From the NCBI GenBank assembly GCA_009497875.2, contig CP032508.2:3364001-3428000 (forward strand): 64,000 nt of DNA. Direction: 5' to 3'. A model generated the notes under the pieces. That model saw nothing but the letters and a program-made list of their open reading frames with translations. It was not told where the DNA came from and searched no databases. Made by a program: the position numbers and the translations under genes. Shown in pieces: positions 8,965 through 18,672 of the stretch (position 1 is the first letter of the stretch; every line of letters starts with the position of its first letter). Source of the DNA: a gamma proteobacterium SS-5 (GTDB lineage Bacteria; Pseudomonadota; Gammaproteobacteria; Chromatiales; Chromatiaceae).

Positions 8965-10560
8965 ATGCAACGCTTCTTCAATAACGCAGGCCCCATCAAA
9001 CCTGAACTACACTACCATTTGCCACTGCTACAACGGCTGGATTGGGTAGAAATTCAACAGCTTATTCACGAGCAACGCTACTTCGTGCTGCACGCCCCGC
9101 GCCAGACCGGCAAGACCAGCACCCTCCTGGCGATGATGCAGGCGCTCAATGCGGCCGGTGACTACGCCTGTGCTTACGCCAACATCGAAGGTGCCCAAGC
9201 CGCCCGGGGAGACGAGACCCAGGGCATACCGGCGGCTTGCAGCGCCATTGCACGCTCCATCTCCCTCTATCTGCCGCAAACGGCCATCAATGATTGGTAC
9301 CAAACACAAGGGCGCAATCGATCCCCTCAGGATCAGCTCACTAGCTTGCTGGAGCACTGGGCGCAACATTCAGACAAACCCACCGTCCTGCTACTGGATG
9401 AGGTAGATACCCTGGTCGGCGATACCCTGATCTCCCTGCTGCGCCAGATTCGCGCCGGCTACGCCCAGCGGCCCGAATACTTCCCCCAATCCATCATCCT
9501 CTGCGGCGTGCGCGATGTGCGCGACTACCGCATGGAACAAGAAGGTGCCCAGGTCATCACCGGCGGCAGCGCCTTTAACATCAAGGCCAAATCCCTGCGC
9601 ATGGGCAACTTCACCGAGGAAGAGACCCAGAGCCTTTGGCTGCAGCACACGGAGGAAACCGGCCAAGTGTTTGATTCCGCGATATTCCCCGAGCTGTGGC
9701 AAGACAGCCGTGGTCAGCCTTGGCTGGTTAATGCACTGGGTTACGAGGTGACCTGGGAGAACAAGGCGGCCCGTGATCGCAGCCAGAGCATCAGCCTGAT
9801 CGATTACAAGGCTGCCCGCGAGCGGCTGATCCAATCCCGCGCCACCCATCTGGACCAGCTCAGCGACAAGCTCAAGGAAAAACGGGTGCGCGAAGTCGTT
9901 CAGGCACTGCTGGTAGGCGAAGAAACCGGCCTGCAGATGCCCGAGGATGACCTGCAATACGTCACCGACTTGGGCCTAATCGAACGCAAGCCGCAGATAC
10001 GCATCAGCAACCGTATCTATCAAGAGGTCCTGCCCAGAGAACTGACCAGCGTGCTGCAGGACACCATGGTGCAGCAGCAAAGCTGGTACTTGAATGCCAA
10101 CAACAGCCTGAACATGGCCAAACTCCTCACCGCCTTCCAACAATTCTTCCGCGAGCACTCCGACAGTTGGAGCGAGGGCTTTGATTACCGGGAGGCCGCA
10201 CCGCAACTGCTGATGCAGGCCTTTCTCCAGCGCATCATCAACGGTGGCGGCCGGTTAACCAGGGAATACGGCCTAGGGCGCAAGCGCACCGATCTGTTCA
10301 TCGAATGGCCGCTGGACCCTCAACAAGGGATGTATGGCCCGCTGCAAAGAGTCGTCATCGAACTCAAGCTGCTGCGCGGCTCTCTGGATGCCGTCATTGC
10401 CCAGGGACTAAAGCAGACGCTTGACTATTGCCAGCGTGTCGGGGCCGATGAGGCCCATCTGGTCATCTTCAATCGTGATCCCAAGGTGGCCTGGAATGAG
10501 AAGATATGGCAACGCAAAGTTCAGCACCAGGGCTGGGGTATCGGAGTCTGGGGGGCTTGA
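8965..10560 (+). CDS. AAA-type ATPase with C-terminal PD-(D/E)XK nuclease-like domain, copy 1
   Basis: The N-terminal ATPase domain has a Walker A (APRQTGKTSTL, about residues 46-56) and a Walker B (VLLLDEVDTL, about 150). The C-terminal third has a PD-(D/E)XK-like signature, with RTDLFIEW followed about 15 residues later by VIELKLL. This two-part architecture matches the AAA-ATPase-like/PDDEXK_9 proteins found in many copies in some bacteria; their role is unsettled (defence, mobile-element or regulatory ideas exist). An in-frame ATG at 8902 would add 21 residues, but copies 2 and 3 begin exactly at MQRFFNN, and a purine-rich AAGG lies before 8965, so 8965 is chosen. It is the first of three near-identical tandem genes. 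Confidence 0.85.
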   Translation: MQRFFNNAGPIKPELHYHLPLLQRLDWVEIQQLIHEQRYFVLHAPRQTGKTSTLLAMMQALNAAGDYACAYANIEGAQAARGDETQGIPAACSAIARSISLYLPQTAINDWYQTQGRNRSPQDQLTSLLEHWAQHSDKPTVLLLDEVDTLVGDTLISLLRQIRAGYAQRPEYFPQSIILCGVRDVRDYRMEQEGAQVITGGSAFNIKAKSLRMGNFTEEETQSLWLQHTEETGQVFDSAIFPELWQDSRGQPWLVNALGYEVTWENKAARDRSQSISLIDYKAARERLIQSRATHLDQLSDKLKEKRVREVVQALLVGEETGLQMPEDDLQYVTDLGLIERKPQIRISNRIYQEVLPRELTSVLQDTMVQQQSWYLNANNSLNMAKLLTAFQQFFREHSDSWSEGFDYREAAPQLLMQAFLQRIINGGGRLTREYGLGRKRTDLFIEWPLDPQQGMYGPLQRVVIELKLLRGSLDAVIAQGLKQTLDYCQRVGADEAHLVIFNRDPKVAWNEKIWQRKVQHQGWGIGVWGA

Positions 10561-10617
10561 TAATAACAACGCATGAAGGCATAGCGCCGGAATTTGAGCA
10601 TCAAGGTAGGCTAAAAA

Positions 10618-12219
10618 ATGCAACGATTTTTTAATAACGCCGGCCCGATCAAGCCGGAAATGCACTACCACCTGCCGCTGTTACAGCGGCTAGACTGGGA
10701 TGAGATCGAGCAATTCATTCGCGAGCAGCGCTACTTCGTGCTGCATGCCCCGCGCCAGACCGGCAAGACCAGCACCCTACTGGCGATGATGCAAGCGCTC
10801 AATGCGTCCGGCGACTACGCCTGTGCCTATGCCAACATCGAAGGTGCCCAAGCCGCGCGGGGGGACGAGACCCAGGGCATACCGGCGGCCTGTGATGCCC
10901 TGGTCAATGCCATCGATGTCTATCTCCAACAACCGGCCCTGCTCAGTTGGTACGAAGAAAAAAAACAGGGCCTAGCCCCACAGCATCTCCTCACTCAGGT
11001 ACTGCAACAGTGGGCCAAATCATCGGACAAACCCACAGTCCTGCTACTAGACGAGGTCGATACCCTGGTCGGTGATACCCTGATTTCCCTGCTGCGCCAG
11101 ATTCGCGCCGGCTACGCCCAGCGCCCGGAGTACTTCCCCCAGTCCATCGTCCTCTGCGGTGTGCGCGATGTGCGCGACTACCGCATGGAGCAAGAAGGAG
11201 CCCAGGTCATCACCGGCGGCAGCGCCTTCAACATCAAGGCCGAGTCCCTGCGCATGGGCAACTTCACCGAGGAAGAAACCCGCAGCCTCTGGCTACAGCA
11301 TACTGAGGAAACCGGCCAGCTATTTGACCCCGACATTTTCCCTGAACTCTGGCAAGACAGCCGCGGCCAGCCCTGGTTGGTCAACGCCCTGGGCTACGAG
11401 GTGACCTGGAAGAACAAGGCGGCCCGTGATCGCAGCCAGACCATCAGCCTGATCGATTACAAGGCTGCCCGCGAGCGGCTGATCCAATCCCGCGCCACCC
11501 ATCTGGACCAGCTCAGCGATAAACTAAAAGAAGCCCGAGTGCATGGCGTGATTTCCCGACTGCTCAGCACCGAGGAAGAGGATACCGAAGGCCTTAAAAC
11601 TGATGACCTGCAATATGTGGCCGACCTGGGCCTGATCACCCTGCGTCCATCGGTACGCATCAGCAACCGCATCTATCAAGAAGTGCTACCCAGGGAACTG
11701 ACCTGGCCGACCCAGGTGATGATCGCCAATCAGGAAACCAGCTGGTACATAGACGCCGGCCATCGCCTGAACATGGCCAAGCTGCTGACCGCCTTCCAAC
11801 AATTCTTCCGCGAACACTCCGACAGTTGGAGCGAGGGCTTTGATTACAAAGAGGCCGCCCCGCAACTGCTGATGCAGGCCTTTCTGCAGCGCATCATCAA
11901 CGGTGGCGGCCGACTAACCAGGGAATACGGCCTAGGGCGCAAGCGCACCGACCTCTTAATCGAGTGGCCGCTAGACCCTCAACAAGGGATGTATGGCCCG
12001 CTGCAAAGAGTCGTCATCGAACTCAAGCTGCTGCGCGGCTCTCTGGATGCCGTCATTGCCCAGGGACTAAAGCAGACGTTTGACTATTGCCATCGTGTCG
12101 GTGCCGATGAGGCGCATCTGGTCATCTTCAATCGCAACCCCAAGACTCCATGGAGTAAAAAAATCTGGCAGCGCAAGGCCAATCATCAGGGCCAGGAGGT
12201 CGGAGTCTGGGGTACCTGA
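10618..12219 (+). CDS. AAA-type ATPase with PD-(D/E)XK nuclease-like domain, copy 2
   Basis: This 533-residue protein has the same architecture as its neighbours: Walker A APRQTGKTS, Walker B LLLDEVDTL and a C-terminal D...ExK core (VIELKLL). The start ATG at 10618 follows AAGGTAGGCTAAAA, a plausible ribosome site. The 57-bp spacer to copy 1 is similar in sequence to the spacer before copy 3, which supports tandem duplication of gene plus leader. Copy 2 differs most from the other two around residues 305-380 (RVHGVISRLLSTEEED versus RVREVVQALLVGEETG). Probably co-transcribed with copies 1 and 3. Confidence 0.85.
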   Translation: MQRFFNNAGPIKPEMHYHLPLLQRLDWDEIEQFIREQRYFVLHAPRQTGKTSTLLAMMQALNASGDYACAYANIEGAQAARGDETQGIPAACDALVNAIDVYLQQPALLSWYEEKKQGLAPQHLLTQVLQQWAKSSDKPTVLLLDEVDTLVGDTLISLLRQIRAGYAQRPEYFPQSIVLCGVRDVRDYRMEQEGAQVITGGSAFNIKAESLRMGNFTEEETRSLWLQHTEETGQLFDPDIFPELWQDSRGQPWLVNALGYEVTWKNKAARDRSQTISLIDYKAARERLIQSRATHLDQLSDKLKEARVHGVISRLLSTEEEDTEGLKTDDLQYVADLGLITLRPSVRISNRIYQEVLPRELTWPTQVMIANQETSWYIDAGHRLNMAKLLTAFQQFFREHSDSWSEGFDYKEAAPQLLMQAFLQRIINGGGRLTREYGLGRKRTDLLIEWPLDPQQGMYGPLQRVVIELKLLRGSLDAVIAQGLKQTFDYCHRVGADEAHLVIFNRNPKTPWSKKIWQRKANHQGQEVGVWGT

Positions 12220-12275
12220 GGATAACAATCCGGGACCGCCCAGCGTCAAAATGCAACCATCAAGGTAAGCAAAAA

Positions 12276-13871
12276 ATGCAACGATTTTTTAATAACGCCG
12301 GCCCGATCAAGCCGGAAATGCACTACCACCTGCCGCTGTTACAGCGGCTAGACTGGGATGAGATCGAGCAATTCATTCGCGAGCAGCGCTACTTCGTGCT
12401 GCATGCCCCGCGCCAGACCGGCAAGACCAGCACCCTACTGGCGATGATGCAAGCGCTCAATGCGTCCGGCGACTACGCCTGTGCTTATGCCAACATCGAA
12501 GGTGCCCAAGCCGCGCGGGGGGACGAGACCCAGGGCATACCGGCGGCCTGTGATGCCCTGGTCAATGCCATCGATGTCTATCTCCAGCAACCGGCCCTGC
12601 TCAGTTGGTACGAAGAAAAAAAACAGGGCCTAGCCCCACAGCATCTCCTCACTCAGGTACTGCAACAGTGGGCCAAATTATCGGACAAACCCACAGTCCT
12701 GCTACTAGACGAGGTCGATACCCTGGTCGGCGATACCCTGATCTCCCTGCTGCGCCAGATTCGCGCCGGCTACGCCCAGCGCCCTGAGTACTTCCCCCAG
12801 TCCATCGTCCTCTGCGGTGTGCGCGATGTACGCGACTACCGCATGGAGCAAGAAGGTGCCCAGGTCATCACCGGCGGCAGCGCCTTTAACATCAAGGCCA
12901 AATCCCTGCGCATGGGCAACTTCACCGAGGAAGAGACCCAGAGCCTTTGGCTGCAGCACACGGAGGAAACCGGCCAAGTATTTGACCCCGCGATATTCCC
13001 CGAGCTGTGGCAAGACAGCCGTGGTCAGCCTTGGCTGGTTAATGCCCTGGGCTACGAGGTGACCTGGGAGAACAAGGCGGCCCGTGATCGCAGCCAGACC
13101 ATCAGCCTGATCGATTACAAGGCAGCGCGCGAGCGGCTGATCCAATCCCGCGCCACCCATCTGGACCAGCTCAGCGACAAACTCAAGGAAAAACGGGTGC
13201 GCACGGTAGTTCAGGCACTGCTGGTGGGCGAAGAAACCGGCCTGCAGATGCCCGAGGATGACCTGCAATACGTCACCGACTTGGGCCTAATCGAACGCAA
13301 GCCGCAGATACGCATCAGCAACCGTATCTATCAAGAGGTCCTGCCCAGAGAACTGACCAGCGTGCTGCAGGACACCATGGTGCAGCAGCAAAGCTGGTAC
13401 TTGAATGCCAACAACAGCCTGAACATGGCCAAACTCCTCACCGCCTTCCAACAATTCTTCCGCGAACACTCCGACAGTTGGAGCGAGGGCTTTGATTACC
13501 GGGAGGCCGCACCCCAGCTGCTGATGCAGGCCTTTCTGCAACGCATCATCAACGGCGGCGGCCGGTTAACCAGGGAATACGGCCTAGGGCGCAAGCGCAC
13601 CGACTTGTTCATCGAATGGCCGCTAGACCCTCAACAAGGGATGTATGGCCCGCTGCAAAGAATCGTCATCGAACTCAAACTGCTGCGCGGCACACTCAAA
13701 AGCGTCATCGCCCAAGGCGTGGAGCAGACGGTGGACTACAGCCAGCAAGTCGGTGCCGATGAGGCGCATCTGGTCATCTTCAATCGCAACCCCAAGACTC
13801 CCTGGAGTAAAAAAATCTGGCAGCGCCAGGCTGAGCATCAGGGCTGGCAAATAGGAGTCTGGGGAGCATGA
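12276..13871 (+). CDS. AAA-type ATPase with PD-(D/E)XK nuclease-like domain, copy 3 (mosaic)
   Basis: The 531-residue protein keeps Walker A, Walker B and the nuclease-like D...ExK. Its sequence is a patchwork. The first ~520 bp is almost identical to copy 2. From about 12850 to 13670 it follows copy 1, including the stretch LVGEETGLQMPEDDLQ. A short segment near 13685-13745 (GTLKSVIAQGVEQTVDYSQQ) matches neither, and the end (NRNPKTPWSKKIWQR) follows copy 2 again. The stop codon overlaps the ATG of the next gene by 4 bp (ATGA), so the glycosyltransferase downstream is probably translated from the same message. Confidence 0.85.
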   Translation: MQRFFNNAGPIKPEMHYHLPLLQRLDWDEIEQFIREQRYFVLHAPRQTGKTSTLLAMMQALNASGDYACAYANIEGAQAARGDETQGIPAACDALVNAIDVYLQQPALLSWYEEKKQGLAPQHLLTQVLQQWAKLSDKPTVLLLDEVDTLVGDTLISLLRQIRAGYAQRPEYFPQSIVLCGVRDVRDYRMEQEGAQVITGGSAFNIKAKSLRMGNFTEEETQSLWLQHTEETGQVFDPAIFPELWQDSRGQPWLVNALGYEVTWENKAARDRSQTISLIDYKAARERLIQSRATHLDQLSDKLKEKRVRTVVQALLVGEETGLQMPEDDLQYVTDLGLIERKPQIRISNRIYQEVLPRELTSVLQDTMVQQQSWYLNANNSLNMAKLLTAFQQFFREHSDSWSEGFDYREAAPQLLMQAFLQRIINGGGRLTREYGLGRKRTDLFIEWPLDPQQGMYGPLQRIVIELKLLRGTLKSVIAQGVEQTVDYSQQVGADEAHLVIFNRNPKTPWSKKIWQRQAEHQGWQIGVWGA

Positions 13872-14845
13872 AGATGACCACAAATTTAACCGCTCCAGTA
13901 AAAGTCAGCGCCATAGTACCAGCCTACAATCTTGAGGAATTTATTGGCCCATGCCTGGAAAGTTTGCTCAGCCAGAAAACCCAATATAGTTCTGAAGTCG
14001 TAGTCTGTAATGACGGATCAAATGACCATACTGGCCAGATAATCGATAGCCTGGCACAGCAATACGCAAATCTGAAAGTACTACATAACCAACCTAACCA
14101 AGGCCTGGCTAAGACCATGCGCCGCCTACTGGCAGCCAGTAGCGGCGAATATATTGCCTATCTGGACGGTGACGATCTCGCGCTACCGGGCAAATTTGAG
14201 GCACAGGCGAATTATCTGGATGCAAATCCGCAATGCAACATGGTCTATACCGAAATGGAAGTCTTTGATAGCGAAACCGGCCAGCGCCTCAGTCTATACA
14301 GCAGAGACTATTACAATGCCGAATTTATTCCGGCACAAGCAACAATAGAACACCTCATACGCTACGGTTGTTTTATGCAAGTAAGCAGCGTGATGATTCG
14401 CCGTCATCCAAGATTGACCGAATCTGTAGATGACCAATGCAAAATTGCCCTGGACATGCCCTGGCTTGCGTTAAATTTACTTTATGCTGGGGGAACGGTC
14501 GAGAAAATTGACCAGATACTGGGGCGCTACCGCATTCACGCCAATAGCTTTGGCGGACAGAATAGGCGCTCCAGAGAAAGACGTCTGCAGGTACATGCAG
14601 ACCAAATGAGGGTATGCGAACTAGCCGAACAGCATGGCCTGGATCAAGAAATAGTGGCTGCCGGCAAACGCCACTATCAGTATGCAACGGCGTTATTTTT
14701 TCTAAAAGCAGAAGACTTTGATTTGTTTAGGGAGCATATTGAGCAATCCACGGATGGAGCTTGGTTTCTTCACGCCAGGCATCAAGACATATACCGGCTG
14801 AAAAATCACCCTGAAGAGCTGCTCAAGAAATATTTCTCAGCATAG
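13868..14845 (+). CDS. Family 2 (GT-A) glycosyltransferase
   Basis: A 325-residue protein opening with the GT2 core: VSAIVPAYN, the nucleotide-binding VVCNDGS, and the DXD-type metal site AYLDGDDLA near residue 100. After the catalytic domain a C-terminal region of about 130 residues lacks membrane segments, so the enzyme is probably cytoplasmic or peripheral. The start overlaps the stop of ATPase copy 3. ATG codons at 13868 and 13874 are both possible; the first is used because of the 4-bp overlap. Donor and acceptor cannot be read from sequence. It is convergent with glf; the 82 bp between them show only a weak GC-rich hairpin. Confidence 0.88.
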   Translation: MKMTTNLTAPVKVSAIVPAYNLEEFIGPCLESLLSQKTQYSSEVVVCNDGSNDHTGQIIDSLAQQYANLKVLHNQPNQGLAKTMRRLLAASSGEYIAYLDGDDLALPGKFEAQANYLDANPQCNMVYTEMEVFDSETGQRLSLYSRDYYNAEFIPAQATIEHLIRYGCFMQVSSVMIRRHPRLTESVDDQCKIALDMPWLALNLLYAGGTVEKIDQILGRYRIHANSFGGQNRRSRERRLQVHADQMRVCELAEQHGLDQEIVAAGKRHYQYATALFFLKAEDFDLFREHIEQSTDGAWFLHARHQDIYRLKNHPEELLKKYFSA

Positions 14846-14927
14846 ATTTACCTGATAAGCCATATATCGAAGCCGTGGTTAAAAAATTGGCAAGCCGCAT
14901 AGGGCAGGCCGTGCCCGCCGACTGCAC

Positions 14928-16106
14928 TTATGCCTGTGTAGGGCTCCATTCAGAAACCTCAGCAGCCATCTGCATCGCCTTATACACTGCATCATCCATG
15001 TCATAATACTTGTATTCAGCCAACCTACCCAAAAGCGTCAGATTAGCAATGCCTGCTGCATGTTGCTTATATCGCTCAAACAGCGCCTGGTTTGCCTGAG
15101 TAAACAACGGATAATAAGGCATTGATGAATCATTAGAATCAACGTCATAAGCCATGGGAAACTCGCGCATGATCACGTCAGGGCCATTGGCCTTGCCGAC
15201 AAAATGGCCAAACTCGGTGATACGGGTAAAGTCATGCTCATTGGGGTAATTGACCGTAGCCACCGGTTGCCAAGGTCCGCTCACCTGCTCTAGCTCAAAA
15301 CGCAACGATCTATAGGGCAAAGCACCAAACTCAAAGCCAAACAGGGCATCAATCATCCCCGTGTATATCACCTGGCCGGTAAAAGGCATGCCATCAAACA
15401 AAAAGCCAGTGCCGTGCGGATTTAGCTGCAGATGCCTTCGCATGGGTGTGCCCAAGCGCACCTCAATGAGTGGATGATCGACTATCCGTTCCACCATTCT
15501 AGTGTAACCCTCTGCAGGGATAGCCTGATAGGGGTCCTGAAAATAACGATTATCCCGCGATACCAGAACAGGCACCCGCCCCGTTACTTCTGGATCTAAT
15601 TGATCAGGGTCAATACCCCACTGCTTCAAGGAATAGCCGCGAAAGACCTTGTCATAAACATAGTCAGCCAACTGCCGAAGCAAGGCATCTGCGTTTTGCC
15701 GCAATAGCAGAATCGGAACCCTAGCCTCGGCTCCGTACTCTTGTAACAGCAACTGGCTATACTGCTGCGCCTGATCGGGGGGAAATAGCGCATCTATAGA
15801 GTTCAGGTTGAATGGCAAAGGCACCAGCTTGCCATCAATGCGCCCATGCACTCTATGTTCGTAAGGAATCCAATCGGTAAAACCCGATAAGTAATCCCAA
15901 ACTTCGGCCTTATCGGTATGAAAAATGTGCGGGCCATAGCGGTGAATCAAGATCCCATCGCTATTGGACTCATCATGACAATTCCCAGCCAGATGATCCC
16001 GCTGCTCCAGAATCAAGACCCTCCAACCAGCCAGGCTAGCCAGGCGCTGAGCCATGACAGCACCGGACAGACCGGCGCCTAGTACAATCGCATCATAGCT
16101 AAACAT
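14928..16106 (-). CDS. glf: UDP-galactopyranose mutase
   Basis: This FAD enzyme interconverts UDP-galactopyranose and UDP-galactofuranose in the cytoplasm. The protein begins with the FAD-binding DAIVLGAGLSG (GAGLSG, about residues 10-15), followed by LEQRDHLAGNC and the family hallmark YGPHIFHT. Length (392 residues) fits bacterial Glf. A TTG at 16136 would add ten residues and overlap the upstream radical SAM gene; the ATG at 16106 gives a normal flavoprotein N-terminus and a 17-bp gap, so it is preferred. Its presence predicts a galactofuranose-containing glycan. Confidence 0.93.
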   Translation of the reverse strand: MFSYDAIVLGAGLSGAVMAQRLASLAGWRVLILEQRDHLAGNCHDESNSDGILIHRYGPHIFHTDKAEVWDYLSGFTDWIPYEHRVHGRIDGKLVPLPFNLNSIDALFPPDQAQQYSQLLLQEYGAEARVPILLLRQNADALLRQLADYVYDKVFRGYSLKQWGIDPDQLDPEVTGRVPVLVSRDNRYFQDPYQAIPAEGYTRMVERIVDHPLIEVRLGTPMRRHLQLNPHGTGFLFDGMPFTGQVIYTGMIDALFGFEFGALPYRSLRFELEQVSGPWQPVATVNYPNEHDFTRITEFGHFVGKANGPDVIMREFPMAYDVDSNDSSMPYYPLFTQANQALFERYKQHAAGIANLTLLGRLAEYKYYDMDDAVYKAMQMAAEVSEWSPTQA

Positions 16107-16123
16107 AGCTTCAAATCCGTGGC

Positions 16124-17311
16124 TCAGGCCGGGCAATAATCACAGACCCCGTTTCCATTAACACTCATAAATCCTTGACGAAACTTACTATAGCCTTGAC
16201 TAAACCAAATTTGCGCTAGATCACCATCCACCCCAATCTGGCCCAGATTAAAACAACAGGGATCCATGCGAATACAACAGGGTGTAACAAAACCATCAAC
16301 AGAGACAAAAAGACCCGCGCTAGGCCAGTGACAACGACCTAACCGGGGTGAGGCGCCAGTAAAACTAATGCTTATGCCTAAGCTAAACAGCTCAGCCGAA
16401 TAATAGGTAATTTGATCCCTATAGACCTGTTCCCATGCGGCAACAGAAGATGCAAGGGCATGCCCCCCTGAAAATTCAGGCTGGGTAGGGATAAACCAGT
16501 TCTCCGCCAACTGAAAATGCAGCTCTTGCGGGCGATAGCGCTTGGCAATATCAACCACCACATCAATGCCCGACTCATCACCAGCACAGAGAACATAATT
16601 AAAAGCCAGTCGCGTACGGCAATCGGCCGGACGATTAGCCAAATACCAGCCTAAATTATCTTCAAGCTTTCCCAGAGAACCACCGATGCGGCTCAAAAAG
16701 GCCCCCTGTTCATTGGCTTGATCAATAGACAGCACAAGCTTATACAGGGAATAAATCGCCTTGTGGCCCAGCCTGGTGAAACTGACCATGCCATTACTGG
16801 TTAGTGAGACATCAATAGCACGCTTGCGGCAATGCTCAATCATCAGGGGCAAATCACGATTGAGCAAAGGCTCACCCAGGCCTTGCAGGTGAATCCTTTT
16901 AAGATGATGCAGTGGTTCTATCCAGTGGGCAAACCGAGCAAAGTCCAAATCCATGGACTTCCTCGACTCAGGCAAGGTCTCCCTTGAGCAATAACTACAG
17001 GAAAGATTACAGCGTGCGGTAGGTTCCAGTTGCAGACTAAAGGGTTGCCACAGGGGTTGTGTAACTATGCGACCCAGGTCAATGCCTAAAGCAACCAGCT
17101 GATCTATAGCCACGGCCATATCCAAAGTGGCTAAAACAATCTCCGCCTGCGCAAAGTCATACAGTTGTTCTAGGGGAGCAACCGTTATGCCCGCTAAGCA
17201 GCTACCTATACGCTGATGATCATGATCCACAACCGCCAAAACCTGATCCCTCGGCAGTGCCTGCAGCACATGGGCAGCAAAGCCAAGGGAGCCATAAACA
17301 ACGTAACTCAA
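16124..17311 (-). CDS. Radical SAM/SPASM protein with N-terminal Rossmann-like domain
   Basis: Residues 101-108 carry CX3CX2C (CNLSCSYC), the radical SAM [4Fe-4S] motif. The C-terminus has cysteine clusters typical of a SPASM auxiliary-cluster domain (PCCIRMDPCC near 345 and a terminal CDYC). Residues 1-90 form a separate module starting VVYGSLGFAAHVL with later VVDHDHQRIG, resembling the small Rossmann module found in several neighbours. The frame opens at TTG (17311), with an in-frame TAA two codons before it; no better start exists until far inside the domain. Substrate is unknown; placement next to glf and an epimerase suggests sugar or glycan modification. Confidence 0.8.
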   Translation of the reverse strand: MSYVVYGSLGFAAHVLQALPRDQVLAVVDHDHQRIGSCLAGITVAPLEQLYDFAQAEIVLATLDMAVAIDQLVALGIDLGRIVTQPLWQPFSLQLEPTARCNLSCSYCSRETLPESRKSMDLDFARFAHWIEPLHHLKRIHLQGLGEPLLNRDLPLMIEHCRKRAIDVSLTSNGMVSFTRLGHKAIYSLYKLVLSIDQANEQGAFLSRIGGSLGKLEDNLGWYLANRPADCRTRLAFNYVLCAGDESGIDVVVDIAKRYRPQELHFQLAENWFIPTQPEFSGGHALASSVAAWEQVYRDQITYYSAELFSLGISISFTGASPRLGRCHWPSAGLFVSVDGFVTPCCIRMDPCCFNLGQIGVDGDLAQIWFSQGYSKFRQGFMSVNGNGVCDYCPA

Positions 17312-17326
17312 GAATTAGGCCCTATC

Positions 17327-17560
17327 GTGGAACACGCGAAGTGCTCTATTACTCCCCCTCCCCCCGGGAGGGGGTTGGGGGGAGGGAACAATCTGGGGCG
17401 AGCAGACTTTCATTGTCTGGGGGGGACTCTGCTCGCCCCTTGATCGTTACTGTGAAACTCGCGAAGCGTTCGTTTGCTCCCCCTCCCTTCGGGAGGGGGT
17501 TGGGGGGAGGGAACAATCAGATGCGAGGAAACTTTCATTACCAAGGGTGGCTCAACTTGC
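17327..17560. repeat. G-rich tandem doublet with hairpins between two minus-strand genes
   Basis: Two related copies of about 120 bp sit head to tail. Each carries CCCCCTCCC and GGGAGGGGG arms (in the second copy a perfect 9-bp stem, 17479-17487 with 17491-17499, loop TTC), then TTGGGGGGAGGGAACAATC and later ACTTTCATT. In the first copy a further 12-bp perfect stem pairs 17395-17406 with 17428-17439. The second copy overlaps the last codons of the epimerase gene (stop at 17552). The runs of G could also form a quadruplex. It looks like a dispersed REP-like repeat rather than a simple terminator. Confidence 0.6.
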
Positions 17561-18562
17561 CCCATGATTATTAGGTAAGCTATCTAAATGCTCGCGGATA
17601 TAGCCGATGGTATCTTCAAGAATATAGTCCATATCAAAACGCGGCTGCCAGCAAAGCAGCTTCTTGGCCTTCTCAGAATAACCCACGCGGAAGCGCACAT
17701 CAGCAGCAGGTGCTTCCAAGTGTTCAAACTCTGGCATAGCCATATCAGGATTGATCCTTTGCCAGATTACCTTGGCCAGATCACCCATCTTGTACGGTGT
17801 GGCACCACAAAAATTAAAGTCCTCGTTGACAATATCATTCTGCAGCGCCAGCACAGTGGCCTCCGCAATATCTCTGGCATGGGTCATGGTGCGGACTTGC
17901 TCGCCATCACCCAGAATCTGAAACGGTGATTGCTGAATGAGGGCCTTATAGATGAAATCAGGGATCACATGGGCCATACCAAAGGCCACTTGCCCTTGCC
18001 GATCCAGCATGGGTAGTTCACCACTACCCACGGCATTGAAGGGGCGAATAATCAAATAGCGTAAGCCATATTCCTGGGCTGCCCCCCGGACCAGATATTC
18101 GCCGTAGAGCTTTTGCATACCGTAATTGGTAAAAGGGACGAGCTGTTGATATGCATCTTCCTCGGTCACCGGGCGCTGTACGCGCTCATAAACCATGGAA
18201 GACGAATAATAAACAAAGAGCGCGTCCGGACAAGCTGCAAGGGTACAGTCAATGGCATGGGCCAGTATTTCGTTGTTATCACGAGCGATTTGATAAGGAA
18301 TGCGGTGAAAATAGCGAATCCCACCGATAAGCGCAGCCAGACAGACGACCACGTCGTAGCCATTGAAGTCCACAGGATAGAGATTTCGGACATCCTTGAT
18401 GACCAGATTGACCTGGGGATCACTGAAAAAATCATGTTCAAGATGACCGTATTTGCTGAAATTATCGACAATAGTGAGTTGATAACCCTGCTTGAGCATC
18501 TCGCGAACTGTGTACGAACCGACAAAACCGGCCCCACCCAACAACAGAATATTTTTGGACAT
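17552..18562 (-). CDS. NAD-dependent nucleotide-sugar epimerase/dehydratase (extended SDR)
   Basis: The 336-residue protein has the extended short-chain dehydrogenase fold: GGAGFVG at 9-15 binds NAD(P), and Tyr147/Lys151 of YGMQK are the catalytic YxxxK pair preceded by a Ser-rich YYSSSMVYE. It should act on a nucleotide-activated sugar in the cytoplasm. The exact reaction (4-epimerase, dehydratase, reductase) cannot be told. The last codons overlap the G-rich repeat doublet. It lies between a UDP-sugar dehydrogenase and a radical SAM gene, all on the minus strand. Confidence 0.88.
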   Translation of the reverse strand: MSKNILLLGGAGFVGSYTVREMLKQGYQLTIVDNFSKYGHLEHDFFSDPQVNLVIKDVRNLYPVDFNGYDVVVCLAALIGGIRYFHRIPYQIARDNNEILAHAIDCTLAACPDALFVYYSSSMVYERVQRPVTEEDAYQQLVPFTNYGMQKLYGEYLVRGAAQEYGLRYLIIRPFNAVGSGELPMLDRQGQVAFGMAHVIPDFIYKALIQQSPFQILGDGEQVRTMTHARDIAEATVLALQNDIVNEDFNFCGATPYKMGDLAKVIWQRINPDMAMPEFEHLEAPAADVRFRVGYSEKAKKLLCWQPRFDMDYILEDTIGYIREHLDSLPNNHGAS

Positions 18563-18672
18563 AGTGTCTTCCTGATTTGTTATGAAGCTAATTGGGCTCT
18601 TTGACGTTTTGTCAGAAATTCAACGTGATTGCTCGATACTCTTCCATTGCGTCGAGGAGCCGTAAACAGACG

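Noticed and set aside
14846-14927. Terminator between the convergent GT2 and glf genes
   Set aside because: Only a 5-bp GC stem (GGGCA/TGCCC) without a T run.
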